Source: Deltaproteobacteria bacterium (lineage in GTDB: Bacteria > Myxococcota_A > UBA9160 > UBA4427). From it: a DNA stretch of 64,000 bases. The translations under genes were made by a program, and so were the position numbers. The notes under the pieces were generated by a model that saw only the letters and a program-made list of their open reading frames with translations, did no database searches and was not told the origin of the DNA. Shown one piece after another: positions 9,919-18,794 of the stretch (its first letter is position 1; each line of letters opens with the position of its first letter). Location: positions 62,001-126,000 of the forward strand of contig JAJDAN010000088.1 of the NCBI GenBank assembly GCA_029261855.1, given 5' to 3'.

Positions 9919-10821
9919 TTGAAGACCCGATCAGCCTGCATCCTGTGCGGCAGCGACCACAGCCGCGTGCGCTTCGAGAAGCAGCAGCGCGAGTTCCTCG
10001 AGTGCTGCGACTGCGGCTTGATGTGGATCGACCCGCTGCCGACCCGAGCCGAGGTCGAGGCGCGCTATCGCACGGCGTACAGCAGTGGGGAATACGCTCC
10101 CTTCGCCCAGGCGCATGAGATGCGCAGCCTGATTTCCCAGCACCGGATCGAGCGTGTCCTCGAGGTGGCGCAGTCCGGACGCTGGCTCGACGTGGGCTGC
10201 TCGACGGGCAGCTTCGTCGCTGCCGCGGTGCGCGCCGGTTGCGTGGCCGAGGGGCTCGACATCTCGCGCGAAGCCGTGGAGATCGCCCGGGAATCGGGTC
10301 TGCTCGCCCACCACGGACGCGTGGAGGACTTCGAGCCGACGCAGCTGTACGACACCATCACGGCCTTCGACGTGCTCGAGCATTCACCGGAACCCCAGGC
10401 CTTCGTCAAGCGGTTGCGGGGTTGGCTGCGCCCGGGTGGGACACTCGTGCTGACCCTCCCGGACCTGCGCAGTGTCTATCCTCGCTTCCTGATGGGGCGC
10501 CACTGGTTCTACTTCTGGCCGGACGAGCACCTCTTCTACTGGAACGCCGAAACCGTCACGCGGCTACTGCGCGATGCGGGGCTCAACGTCAAACGGATTT
10601 CCCGCAGCCACAAGCCCCTTTCTCTCGACTACGCGGCGCGAAATCTCGAGAACTTCAACGCGATCCTGGGGCGCATCGCCCGGGCCGCCGTTGGCGTGTT
10701 GCCGGACAAGCTCGCGAGCCGCGTGTTCCCGTTGTACCTGGGTGAGATGTTCGTCGTCGCGCGGGCTGTGCCGGGCCCCGCCACCGACCCGATCGCAGAC
10801 CAGATGACGGACGGAGCGTGA
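9919..10821 (+). CDS. Class I SAM-dependent methyltransferase with N-terminal zinc ribbon
   Basis: About 300 residues. The N-terminus has two Cys pairs (CILCG and ECCDCG) forming a probable zinc ribbon ahead of WIDPLPT, a layout common in O-antigen methyltransferases. The SAM-binding motif is WLDVGCSTGSF, followed by an acidic end of strand two and FDVLEHSPEP. The C-terminal part (HWFYFWPDEHLFYWNAET) resembles Methyltransf_23 proteins. The start is uncertain: TTG at 9919 has GGGGAG six bases upstream and is preferred over TTG at 9886. It overlaps the next methyltransferase by four bases (GTGA). Likely methylates a sugar or lipid of the envelope; the target is unknown. Confidence 0.85.
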   Translation: MKTRSACILCGSDHSRVRFEKQQREFLECCDCGLMWIDPLPTRAEVEARYRTAYSSGEYAPFAQAHEMRSLISQHRIERVLEVAQSGRWLDVGCSTGSFVAAAVRAGCVAEGLDISREAVEIARESGLLAHHGRVEDFEPTQLYDTITAFDVLEHSPEPQAFVKRLRGWLRPGGTLVLTLPDLRSVYPRFLMGRHWFYFWPDEHLFYWNAETVTRLLRDAGLNVKRISRSHKPLSLDYAARNLENFNAILGRIARAAVGVLPDKLASRVFPLYLGEMFVVARAVPGPATDPIADQMTDGA

Positions 10822-11558
10822 CGCCGGACCCGGACGTCCAGCGCGCGTACTTCGAGGAAGCGGAGGTCGATCGCTTTCGTTGGGTGACGAATGCGCCGGG
10901 CTTTGCCGAAACCGAGGATGAGCTTCTGAAACCACTCGCCCCCGGCCTCGAGCGCCCGCTGCTCGAAATCGGCTGCGGCGAAGGCAACAACCTGCTGCGC
11001 TTCGCTGAACTCGGGCCCTGTACCGGCGTCGACCTCTTCCGGAAGAAGCTCGCCTTCGCCGCGCGCGAGCAGCCCGGTGCGCGCTTCGCCGCGGCGGACG
11101 CGGCCCGACTGCCCTTCCCGGACGCCGCCTTCGGATCCGTGCTCGTCCGGGACCTGTTGCACCACGTGCAGGACCCGGGCGCGGTCCTGCGGGAGGTCGC
11201 GCGGGTGCTTCGGCCGGGCGGACACTTCGTGCTGCTCGAGCCGAACGGGCGCAATCCGCTGATCTGGTTGCAGACACGCATGGTCCCGGCGGAAGCGGGT
11301 GCGCGCGACTTCGATCCGGAACGGGTCGCGGGCTTCCTCTCGGGTCTGCCGTTCGAGGCGTTGCGGGTGGAGGCCCGCCAACCCCTGCCGCTGCGACGCG
11401 CGCTGCTCCACTACGAAAAGGGCATCCCGGCGCTGGGTCGCAGCCGTGGCGGCCGCGCCCTGCTCGCCGCAGGCGAGTCCGCCCTCGGCCTCTGCCTGCC
11501 CCGTTCGCGCTGGACCTACGTGCTGATCACTGCGCGCCGCGCAGGAAGTTCCCCATGA
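10818..11558 (+). CDS. Class I SAM-dependent methyltransferase (Methyltransf_11 type)
   Basis: A 246-residue enzyme. Motif I is LLEIGCGEGNNLL, motif II ends in the acidic GVDLF, and the later DAARLPFPDAAFGSVLVRD and EVARVLRPGGHFVLLEPN are typical of UbiE/Methyltransf_11 proteins. It starts at GTG 10818 overlapping the preceding methyltransferase by four bases, so both are probably made together. Its end overlaps the convergent radical SAM gene by 32 bases. Substrate unknown; the glycan context suggests a sugar or polyprenyl lipid. Confidence 0.87.
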   Translation: MTPDPDVQRAYFEEAEVDRFRWVTNAPGFAETEDELLKPLAPGLERPLLEIGCGEGNNLLRFAELGPCTGVDLFRKKLAFAAREQPGARFAAADAARLPFPDAAFGSVLVRDLLHHVQDPGAVLREVARVLRPGGHFVLLEPNGRNPLIWLQTRMVPAEAGARDFDPERVAGFLSGLPFEALRVEARQPLPLRRALLHYEKGIPALGRSRGGRALLAAGESALGLCLPRSRWTYVLITARRAGSSP

Positions 11559-12579
11559 TGCTCTGGTACGCCTCGCACGGCGTCCAGCACTGGGGGCAGT
11601 CGTAGTCCCAGATTTCCTTCTGCAACGCGTCGGCCTCGTTGCTCTGCCACAGGGCTCCGAGGTCGTAGTCGACGTCTCGCAGGCTGCCGACCTTCTTGTC
11701 GTAGATCGTGCAGGGAAAGACGTTGCCCCAGGAATCGATGAAGCAGGAAGAGCGCATGGCGTGGCAGCGCATGGGCGTTCGCCCGCTCTCGAGATAGCTA
11801 CGCACGTTCGCGAGATAGGTCTTCTCGAGATAGTCGACGGGACCGGCCCCGAAGCCCCGCAGCTTCGCGTAGGCCTCCGCTTCCCGCGCAAGATCCGCCG
11901 GGTCGACCTTCTGTCGCAACGCGAGGTCGTCGTTGTGGAGGTAGTGGCCCTCATTGATGATGTTGACGTGGAAGTCGCGGTACTCGAGACCCGGCACTTC
12001 GCGCTTCGCCGCCTCGAACGCCACCGGGAAGTGATCCACGTTCGACGCGGAAAGGGTCATCCCGAGCACGACCTCGACCCCGGGGATCTCCCGCAGCTTC
12101 CGGAAGGTCTCGAGCTGTCTCACGTAGCCGCCCTGGACCCCGCGGATCTCGTCGTTGGTCGCCTCGTCACCGTCGGTGCTGACCGTGATGATGAGCTTCT
12201 CGGGCTTCATCTTCACGATCTCGCGCGTATACCCCACCACCTGATCGGTCAGGTACCCGTTGGTCGGGTAGTGAAGCATCAGCAGGCTCTTGCAGTTGTC
12301 GAGCAGGGATTGCGCGATGTCGACGAAGTCCTTTCGCAGCGAGATCTCGCCGCCGGTCAGGTCGACCCAGCTGAAGCGGTTCGAGCGTTCGAAGAACTTC
12401 CGGATCTCGTCGAGGCTCAGCTCGTCACGCGGCTTCATCTTCCAGATGTTGCAGGTCTGGCACTTGTAGTTGCACCAGTAGGTGACACAGAAGGTCAGCT
12501 TCATCGGGAAGGGAAGCCGGCCCAGGTTCGCTCGCGCGGCGCGCGTGGCGAGTGCAAAGTAGGGTGTGACGCGGGCCAC
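11527..12579 (-). CDS. Radical SAM protein with SPASM-like C-terminus
   Basis: A 350-residue enzyme with the [4Fe-4S] motif CX3CX2C at Cys36, Cys40 and Cys43 (WCNYKCQTCNIW) and the SAM-contact stretch WVDLTGGEISLR. The C-terminal third has CHAMRSSCFIDSWGNVFPC and later CPQCWTPC, a cysteine pattern like SPASM/twitch domains that hold extra iron-sulfur clusters. Such enzymes modify peptides, sugars or lipids by radical chemistry. It starts with GTG at 12579, the base right after the stop of the GT9 gene, so the two are almost certainly one transcript. The neighbourhood suggests a glycan or glycolipid substrate rather than a peptide, but no substrate is proven. Confidence 0.85.
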   Translation of the reverse strand: MARVTPYFALATRAARANLGRLPFPMKLTFCVTYWCNYKCQTCNIWKMKPRDELSLDEIRKFFERSNRFSWVDLTGGEISLRKDFVDIAQSLLDNCKSLLMLHYPTNGYLTDQVVGYTREIVKMKPEKLIITVSTDGDEATNDEIRGVQGGYVRQLETFRKLREIPGVEVVLGMTLSASNVDHFPVAFEAAKREVPGLEYRDFHVNIINEGHYLHNDDLALRQKVDPADLAREAEAYAKLRGFGAGPVDYLEKTYLANVRSYLESGRTPMRCHAMRSSCFIDSWGNVFPCTIYDKKVGSLRDVDYDLGALWQSNEADALQKEIWDYDCPQCWTPCEAYQSIMGNFLRGAQ

Positions 12580-13743
12580 TCAGTGGGCTCCCAGGTAGGC
12601 GCGGTCGATCCCCTGCAGCACCCGCTCGACGCTGATGCCGCGGATGCAGATCGGATCGCTGCAGTAGCTCACCTTGAGGTTGTAGTTCGTGATGCAGGGG
12701 CTGCAGTACAGGTCGTCGTAGAACACCAGATGCTGTTCGGGATTGAGGGGACCGTACTGCTGCGGGCTGGTGGGACCGAAGAAGGTCACGACCGGTGTAT
12801 CTACCACCGCCGAAAGGTGCATCACCGAGGTGTCGTTCGAGACGGTGAGAGTGGCGCGCTGCAACAGCGCGATCAGTTCGCCGATGCTGAAGCGATCGCA
12901 GGCGCTGGCCGCGGGCTTCTTCATGAGCGACAACGTGCGCGCCACGAGCTCTTGCTCTTCCGCGCCCTTGCCGGTGAACACGATGCGGGCGCCGTAGCGT
13001 TCGACCAACCCATCGGCCAGAGCCGCGAAGGACTCGATGGGCCAGCGCTTGAGCGGGACGTCGTAGAAGTTCGGGCCGCTGCCCACGTGCACGGCGATCA
13101 GGGGTGTCGATGAGTCCGCTGTCTCGCCGCCAAACGCCTCTTCGAGGAAGCGGGCGACCGATGCGTCCTCTTCCGGACGCGTCGCGAGCTCGAGGCGGCC
13201 GGCGACGTCTCCGCGCTTCAGTTCCAGAGACTGCAGGTCCAGGGGTTGGAGCAGCCGCGCGAAGATCCCGGACATGTGCTGGTTGTCGGTGTAGACCACC
13301 CGCGTCGTATACAGCCAGCCCCGGCGCTGCCCGTCCGTGTTGAAGCCGATGCGTTCGCGTGCGCCGGTCAGATACGCGAGGATCGAGGACAGCTTGATGA
13401 ACTGCTCGAAGTCGATCACCAGGTCGTAGTCCCGGCTGCGGATCGTACGCAGGATGCCGAGCACACTGCCGAGCGCGTTGGCGAGGCCACCCAGCTGGAA
13501 CGGGATCGCCCGGTCGATGAGCCCCGTGCGTTCGACCAGGTCGCAGTTGCCTTCCAGGGTGAGCATGTCGATCACGGCATCGGGATAGGCCCGGCGCAAG
13601 CGCTCGAGCACCGGCATCAGGATCACGACGTTGCCCAGGCCGTAGGTCTTGATGGCGAGGATGCGCCGTGGCGTGGCGATGGGGGGCTTGTCGGCAGTGG
13701 GGGGCGTCGTCGCCCGGCGAGGAGGGAGATGACGTCCGGTCAA
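12580..13743 (-). CDS. Glycosyltransferase family 9 (heptosyltransferase-like)
   Basis: A 387-residue two-Rossmann-fold enzyme. ILAIKTYGLGNVVILMPVL is the usual N-terminal signature of heptosyltransferases, and the C-terminal half has IAVHVGSGPN and TVSNDTSVMHLSAVVDTPVVT, the nucleotide-sugar binding loop. The tail contains the cysteine-rich YCSPC...CSDPIC stretch seen in many GT9 proteins. GT9 enzymes add heptose or similar sugars to lipopolysaccharide core on the cytoplasmic face of the inner membrane. The gene is upstream of the radical SAM gene with no gap. An N-terminal extension of about 26 residues (proline/arginine-rich) precedes the fold and may not all be translated. Confidence 0.88.
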   Translation of the reverse strand: MTGRHLPPRRATTPPTADKPPIATPRRILAIKTYGLGNVVILMPVLERLRRAYPDAVIDMLTLEGNCDLVERTGLIDRAIPFQLGGLANALGSVLGILRTIRSRDYDLVIDFEQFIKLSSILAYLTGARERIGFNTDGQRRGWLYTTRVVYTDNQHMSGIFARLLQPLDLQSLELKRGDVAGRLELATRPEEDASVARFLEEAFGGETADSSTPLIAVHVGSGPNFYDVPLKRWPIESFAALADGLVERYGARIVFTGKGAEEQELVARTLSLMKKPAASACDRFSIGELIALLQRATLTVSNDTSVMHLSAVVDTPVVTFFGPTSPQQYGPLNPEQHLVFYDDLYCSPCITNYNLKVSYCSDPICIRGISVERVLQGIDRAYLGAH

Positions 13744-13983
13744 GCGGGCGTGCGCATACAGCGCGGCACAGATCGCCAGGCCGCCCCAGGTGTCCAGCAG
13801 ACGCGCGAGACCCTTGTTGACGTCGAGATCGGAGGTGGGAATGGGAGCTCCTTCGGGGTCAGCGACTATACCACGCGGCCCCCAGCCACCGGCACACGCA
13901 ACGCGCCCGCAACACGACCGCAGCTTCCGCCTCGTCCCGGGAGGCAGAAAGGAAGGCAGAAGGTAAGCGGAACGCTAAGGGAT

Positions 13984-15678
13984 ATGATCCCCGCGATGCG
14001 CGTTCGCCCCTTCGGAGTCGCCGCCGGGTTGGTCCTGTTGCTGGCCGCGACGCTTCGCTTCGGCGCTCTCGACGCGGGCCTGCCGAACCCGCGCACACGA
14101 CCGGACGAGATGCCGGTGGTGCAGCAGCTCGCGCGCGTCGATCGCGGCGAACCGATCACGATGCTCATCTACCCGAACGCGTTCGTGTACGCGACCTGGG
14201 CCTGGACGAAGGTCGGCCTCGCGCTCGCACCGGTCTTCGGACCCGACACGACGGGTGGACTGCAGAAGACCCTGCTGACCCGCCCCGAACGCATCTACCT
14301 GATCGGTCGGGCCGCGTCCGCGACCGCGGGGACCCTGGCGGTCCTGCTCGTACTGATCCTGGCGGGCCGCGCCTTCGGAAGGGAGACGGCGCTCGCCGCG
14401 GCGGCGCTCGTCGCCACCTGCTTCCTCCATGCTCGCGACAGCCACGCCCTCAAGCCCGACGCGCTGCTGTCACTCGCCGTTCTGGCATCCCTGGGCGCCT
14501 CGGCGGCTCTCGCCGCGCGGGTCTCTCCCGCACGGGTGGCGGGCGCGGGCGTCGCGTTCGGGCTCGCCATGGCGACGAAGTACACGGGACTACTGATGGC
14601 GGTTCCGCTCTGGGTGGCGGGTTGCCTGTCGAGCCCCGCAAACGGCTTCCGGCGTGCGGCGCCGATATCCGCCGTCGCGGCCGGGGTCATCGGCGCGGTC
14701 GTGTTCGCGCTGACCTCGCCACAGCTGGTCTTCGAAGGACCGCTCCTCGATCTCGCACGCAGCGTCGGGAGCATCGTCCTGCCGGACCTGATTTCGGCGG
14801 ACGCCGGCGGCTCGCTCGTGGGCGGCGGTAGCGAAGTCCCCGCCATCTATGCCGCGCCACCGGGCGTCGAGCTCGCCGACTACCGGGACCGCGCCTGGTA
14901 CCACGGCCTGGTCTTCCACACGACCTTCTCCATGTGGTACGGCATGGGCGCCATCGCCACGCTGCTGGCGCCCTTCGCGCTGGTGTGGGGCTTCCGTCAG
15001 CGTCAGCCGCTGGCTCTTCTCGCCGCCGTGACCTGTGCGGTGCAGCTCGTCGTCATGGGACTCACCCCCGCCGTCACCGCCCGCTATCTCACCCAGGTGT
15101 TGCCGGTGCTGCTGCTCCTGGAAGCGGGACTGATCGCGGACCTGGCGCGACGCTTCGTGCCGTCTCGTTCAGGGCTCGTGTTGTTCGCGGCGACCGGGGT
15201 GATCGCCGCCCAGCCCCTGTACGCGATCGTCGCCCACAACCAGATCGCGTCTCAGACCGATACCCGGGTGCTCGCCGCCCGCTGGCTCGAAGACAACGCG
15301 CCCTCCGGCACCCGGATCGCCTTCGCGGGGTCGGTCCTCATGCCCTACGGGCAGCCCACGCCCCCTCCCACCGTCCAGGTCGTCGCGCACGGACTCGATC
15401 CCGCCGTACTCGATTCTGCCGGGGCCCAGCTGCTGGTCGCGCACGACCACTCTCTCTACTTCTCGTCCCTCGACCCGGAAGCCATGCGCGCCCTGGCGCC
15501 GAGGCTTCGCCGCCTGGCACTGTTCGACCCGCGCGAGGGCGCGGATCTTTCTCTCTCGCCGGTCTTCGAAGAGACCGATGCCTACTACATTCCGGTCCAC
15601 GGCTTCGGCGGCGTGAGCCGTCCCGGTCCGCGCGTCGAGATCTTCGCCCTCGAGCCTGGACCGCAAGAACGAGAATGA
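13984..15678 (+). CDS. GT39-like membrane glycosyltransferase (GT-C fold)
   Basis: About 564 residues with some eleven membrane helices and a soluble C-terminal region. The first periplasmic loop carries the acidic pair TRPDEMPVVQQ, as in PMT/ArnT enzymes that use polyprenyl-phosphate sugars as donors. ALKPDALLSL and AMATKYTGL are further family-like segments. The open frame extends far upstream but that stretch is antisense to the GT9 gene; ATG 13984 or ATG 13996 begins a normal positive-inside N-terminus. It is divergent from the GT9 gene and lies seven bases before the epimerase gene, which probably shares its transcript. Likely adds a sugar to a lipid or protein acceptor in the periplasm. 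Confidence 0.8.
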   Translation: MIPAMRVRPFGVAAGLVLLLAATLRFGALDAGLPNPRTRPDEMPVVQQLARVDRGEPITMLIYPNAFVYATWAWTKVGLALAPVFGPDTTGGLQKTLLTRPERIYLIGRAASATAGTLAVLLVLILAGRAFGRETALAAAALVATCFLHARDSHALKPDALLSLAVLASLGASAALAARVSPARVAGAGVAFGLAMATKYTGLLMAVPLWVAGCLSSPANGFRRAAPISAVAAGVIGAVVFALTSPQLVFEGPLLDLARSVGSIVLPDLISADAGGSLVGGGSEVPAIYAAPPGVELADYRDRAWYHGLVFHTTFSMWYGMGAIATLLAPFALVWGFRQRQPLALLAAVTCAVQLVVMGLTPAVTARYLTQVLPVLLLLEAGLIADLARRFVPSRSGLVLFAATGVIAAQPLYAIVAHNQIASQTDTRVLAARWLEDNAPSGTRIAFAGSVLMPYGQPTPPPTVQVVAHGLDPAVLDSAGAQLLVAHDHSLYFSSLDPEAMRALAPRLRRLALFDPREGADLSLSPVFEETDAYYIPVHGFGGVSRPGPRVEIFALEPGPQERE

Positions 15679-15685
15679 GGAGACG

Positions 15686-16723
15686 ATGAAGAGCCTCGTG
15701 ACCGGCAGCTCCGGGCTGCTCGGCAAGTGCCTGGTGGAACGGCTGTCTGCCCGTGGCGACGCGCTGCAGCTCTTCGATCTGGCGCCGCCGCCGCCCGAGT
15801 GCACCCATGCGTTCCATCAGGCGGATGTTTCGGATGAGGAGGCACTCGCGAAGGCCGCGCGCGGTTGCGAGGTCGTGTACCACCTCGCCGCTGCGCAACG
15901 CATGAAGCCGCAGTTCAGCTCCTGGACCGAGGAAGAGATCTTCGACCGCAACCTCGACGCCGTCCGCAAGGTGCTCGCGGTGGGCATCCGCGAGGGCGTC
16001 CGGAAGATCGTCTTCGTTTCCAGCTCTGGCGTCTACGGCAAGCCCGTCCAGGACCGCTGCCGCGAGGACCACCCCACCCGGCCGCTGGGTGAGTACGGAC
16101 GCTCGAAGCTGCTCGCGGAAGAAGTCTGTCTCGAGGCCATGGCCAAGCACGACATCGAAGTCACGATGTTCCGTCCGATGAGCCTGTTCGGCCCGGGTAT
16201 GACGGGCATCTTCGTCATGCTCTACGAGTGGGTGCGCACGGGTGCGCCGGTCTTCATGCTCGGCAATGGCCGCAATCGCGTGCAAGCCGTGAGTGCCTGG
16301 GACGTCGCCGACGCCTGCGTGCTCGCAGCCACTGCCGAAAACGACGTTCGGCCGATCCTGAACCTCGGCGCGGACCCCGACACCACCCCGACCGTCGAAG
16401 GAATGGTGCGCGCCCTGATCGCGCACGCCGGCACCCGGTCTCCCGTGGTGAAGATCCCCGCTTCGCTGCTCCGCAACGCGGCGCGGGTGCTGCACGTCGT
16501 CGGACTCTCCCCCATCGTGCCGGAGCACTACATCCTGGCGGACACGAACTTCGTGCTCGACATCTCGGCGGCGCGAGAGGACCTGGGTTGGCGTCCTCGC
16601 TACGACAACATCGAGATGATGTGCGCCGCCTACGAGAGCTACCTCGCCGAAGGCGAGTCCGCGCGCCCGGCCCCGCACCCGGTTCTGCGTCTGCTCGACG
16701 CCGTCGTTCCGCATCGCACCTGA
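15686..16723 (+). CDS. NAD-dependent epimerase/dehydratase (extended SDR)
   Basis: A 345-residue extended short-chain dehydrogenase. The cofactor motif is VTGSSGLLGK (Gly7, Gly10, Gly13), the catalytic pair is Tyr137 and Lys141 (EYGRSK), with the serine in FVSSSGVYG at about 112-114. HLAAAQRM is the usual strand-four motif. Family members epimerise or dehydrate nucleotide sugars, or reduce sterol-like substrates. A GAGGAG ribosome site sits just before ATG 15686. It directly follows the GT39-like gene, fitting a role in making its sugar donor. The exact reaction is not determinable. Confidence 0.87.
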   Translation: MKSLVTGSSGLLGKCLVERLSARGDALQLFDLAPPPPECTHAFHQADVSDEEALAKAARGCEVVYHLAAAQRMKPQFSSWTEEEIFDRNLDAVRKVLAVGIREGVRKIVFVSSSGVYGKPVQDRCREDHPTRPLGEYGRSKLLAEEVCLEAMAKHDIEVTMFRPMSLFGPGMTGIFVMLYEWVRTGAPVFMLGNGRNRVQAVSAWDVADACVLAATAENDVRPILNLGADPDTTPTVEGMVRALIAHAGTRSPVVKIPASLLRNAARVLHVVGLSPIVPEHYILADTNFVLDISAAREDLGWRPRYDNIEMMCAAYESYLAEGESARPAPHPVLRLLDAVVPHRT

Positions 16724-16757
16724 AGCGATCGCCGAGCCGGGCTTGAAAGAAGGGCCC

Positions 16758-16789
16758 GGATCTGATTAGATGTCTGTCTAATTAGATCC
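16758..16789. promoter_or_regulatory. Double-palindrome operator upstream of the ArsR-family gene
   Basis: A 13-base left arm (GGATCTGATTAGA) and right arm (TCTAATTAGATCC) are complementary at 12 of 13 positions around a six-base spacer. Within it, TCTAATTAGA (16777-16786) is a perfect ten-base palindrome and TCTGATTAGA (16761-16770) a near copy, 16 bases apart centre to centre. The AT-rich block stands out in GC-rich DNA and lies 40 bases before the ArsR-family start. ArsR regulators usually bind such dyads near their own promoter, so autoregulation of this gene and the MFS gene is the natural reading. Confidence 0.65.
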
Positions 16790-16828
16790 AAACCGACCCC
16801 AGCCCGCTCGATGGGTCCGAGGCCCGCG

Positions 16829-17473
16829 ATGCCGTCAAACGACCCGACCGACTTCGACTGGATGCTGCGCGCCCTCAAGGCCATCGCCGAAGAGAAGCGC
16901 TTGAAGCTGCTCGGCATCCTGGCCGACCGCGAGTGCAGCGTCGAAGAGCTTGCGGCGTTGGTCGGGCTGAAGGCTCCCACGGTGTCCCATCACCTGGCCC
17001 GGCTGCGCGAGGCGCAGCTGGTGCAGATGCGCTGCGACGGCAACGCCCATCTGTACCGCATGGACTCCGCCGGACTGAAGCTCATTCGCGGCAGTCTGGG
17101 GAGCAGCGCGCGTGTGGCGCAGCTGGCGGGCGACCTGCCCTCGGACCTCGACGGCTGGGAGCACAAGGTGCTTCGCAGCTTCGTCTCCGGTGAGGAACTG
17201 GTCCGCATCCCGGCCAGTCGCAAGAAGCGCGACGTCGTGCTGCGCTGGTTGGTGGAATTCTTCGAGCCCGAAGTCGAGTACGAAGAACGCGAGATCAATG
17301 CCGAGCTGAAGCGCCATCACTGGGACTGCGCCACCTTGCGACGCGAGTTCATCGCCAGCAAGCTGATGGCGCGCAGCAGCGGTATCTACCGACGGCTGCC
17401 GCTCCCAGAAACCCCCGCGGAACCTCGCACCCGGAGTCGGCCTGTGTCCGAAACGCCCGCCGGTCGGAACTGA
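16829..17473 (+). CDS. ArsR-family transcriptional regulator with DUF2087 domain
   Basis: About 214 residues. An N-terminal winged helix-turn-helix of the ArsR type (residues roughly 10-90; LLGILADRECSVEELAALVG then APTVSHHLARLREAQLV) is joined to a C-terminal DUF2087 domain (KKRDVVLRWLVEFFEP, then EREINAELKRHH). No metal-binding cysteine pair typical of ArsR or SmtB is seen, so the signal is probably not arsenic. ATG 16829 has GAGG six bases upstream; ATG 16811 in the same frame lacks one. A strong palindrome lies just upstream. The MFS gene follows after six bases, suggesting the regulator controls that exporter. Confidence 0.85.
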   Translation: MPSNDPTDFDWMLRALKAIAEEKRLKLLGILADRECSVEELAALVGLKAPTVSHHLARLREAQLVQMRCDGNAHLYRMDSAGLKLIRGSLGSSARVAQLAGDLPSDLDGWEHKVLRSFVSGEELVRIPASRKKRDVVLRWLVEFFEPEVEYEEREINAELKRHHWDCATLRREFIASKLMARSSGIYRRLPLPETPAEPRTRSRPVSETPAGRN

Positions 17474-17479
17474 CCCCGC

Positions 17480-18772
17480 ATGGGATTCGCCCCGCCTCGC
17501 ATGGGGCCGCCGGGACCGACCCCCCAGCGCGGCTTTCGCCATGCACTCCAATCGCTCGAGAACCGCGAGTTCCGCTGGCTCTTCATCAGCAACGTGACCT
17601 TCTTCCTGGCCATGGGGGGCCAGCAGATCGTCCGGGCCTGGCTCGCCTACCAGCTGACGGACAGCGAGCTCGCCCTCGGCATCATCAGCTTCACGGTGGC
17701 GGTGCCGATGCTCGTGATCGCACCCATCGGCGGTGCGCTTTCGGACCGCTTCGAGCGACGGAACATGATCGCGTTCGGGCAGTCCTTCGTCCTGGTGAGC
17801 GAGCTGACCGTCGTGACCCTGCTGATGACCGACCAGCTCGAGTTCTGGCACCTGGTGACCGCGGCAGGGTTCATGGGCTGTGCGTTCCCACTGATGATGC
17901 CCGCGCGTCAGGCCCTGGTGGCCAACGTGGTCGGTCGCCGCAACCTGCCGAACGCCATGGCACTCGGTATGGCGGGCATGAACGTCACGCGCGTGGTGGG
18001 TCCGGCGATGGCGGGCTTCCTGCTCGGGCCTCTCGGCACCAAGGGCACCTACCTCGTCGGCGTCGCCCTGTATGCGACGGCGCTGATTACGACGCTCTTC
18101 GTCAGCCGGCATCCGCTCGAGCACCCCAGCACCCAGTCGATCTTCTCGAACATCGTGGGCGGCGCGCGCTACGTCTGGAACGATCGCCTCGTCCTCATGC
18201 TCATCTTCTTCGGCCTCGTCCCCATGTTCCTCGCGATGCCCTTCCAGACCCTGATGGTCGTCTTCGCCGAAGAGGTCTGGCACACGGGTTCGACGGGGCT
18301 CGGCCTGTTGTCGGCTTTCGCGGGCGTCGGAGGCGTCGCCGGATCGCTGTACCTGGCCTGGTATTCCGATTCCCACAAGCGGATCCGCCGGATGATGGTC
18401 ACGATGGTGGGCTTCGGGTTCTTCCTGCTGCTGTTCTCGATCACGCCGTGGTTCTCGACCGCTCTCGGGCTCGTCTTCCTCGCGAACGCCTGCGGCAGCA
18501 TCTACGGGACGCTCAACAACACGGCCATCCAGATGATCGTGCCCGACGAGGTGCGTGGCCGCATATCGAGCTTCCTCATGATGTCCTTCTCGTTGCCGCT
18601 GCTCGGAACCCTGCCCATGGCCGCCGTCGCCGAGGTGTACGGCGCGCCGGCCGCCGTGGGCGTGGGGTCGGTGCTGGCGGTGGTGGTCGCCGGGATCTTC
18701 TACGTTTCGAGTTCGGCGCTCCGGGGCATGGACGCCACCGTCAAGGCGGCCCTGGACGCGGACGCGGAATGA
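17480..18772 (+). CDS. MFS transporter (EntS-like/MFS_3 family)
   Basis: A 430-residue, twelve-helix major facilitator. After a proline-rich N-terminus, the MFS loop motif appears as GGALSDRFERRNMI between helices two and three, and GMNVTRVVGPAMAGFLLGP and VPDEVRGRISSFLMM are typical of the MFS_3 exporters related to enterobactin exporter EntS. It probably exports a small molecule. It sits six bases behind the ArsR-DUF2087 regulator, which likely represses it. Substrate unknown. Confidence 0.87.
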   Translation: MGFAPPRMGPPGPTPQRGFRHALQSLENREFRWLFISNVTFFLAMGGQQIVRAWLAYQLTDSELALGIISFTVAVPMLVIAPIGGALSDRFERRNMIAFGQSFVLVSELTVVTLLMTDQLEFWHLVTAAGFMGCAFPLMMPARQALVANVVGRRNLPNAMALGMAGMNVTRVVGPAMAGFLLGPLGTKGTYLVGVALYATALITTLFVSRHPLEHPSTQSIFSNIVGGARYVWNDRLVLMLIFFGLVPMFLAMPFQTLMVVFAEEVWHTGSTGLGLLSAFAGVGGVAGSLYLAWYSDSHKRIRRMMVTMVGFGFFLLLFSITPWFSTALGLVFLANACGSIYGTLNNTAIQMIVPDEVRGRISSFLMMSFSLPLLGTLPMAAVAEVYGAPAAVGVGSVLAVVVAGIFYVSSSALRGMDATVKAALDADAE

Positions 18773-18794
18773 CACGCGCTCGGACGACCCGGAC

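Noticed and set aside
13246-13983. Upstream part of the frame ending at 15678
   Set aside because: Antisense to the GT9 gene; a normal membrane-protein N-terminus begins at 13984 or 13996.
16835-18775. 646-residue minus-strand frame under the regulator and MFS genes
   Set aside because: His/Asp/Arg-rich composition typical of an antisense shadow in GC-rich DNA; the plus strand has recognised families.
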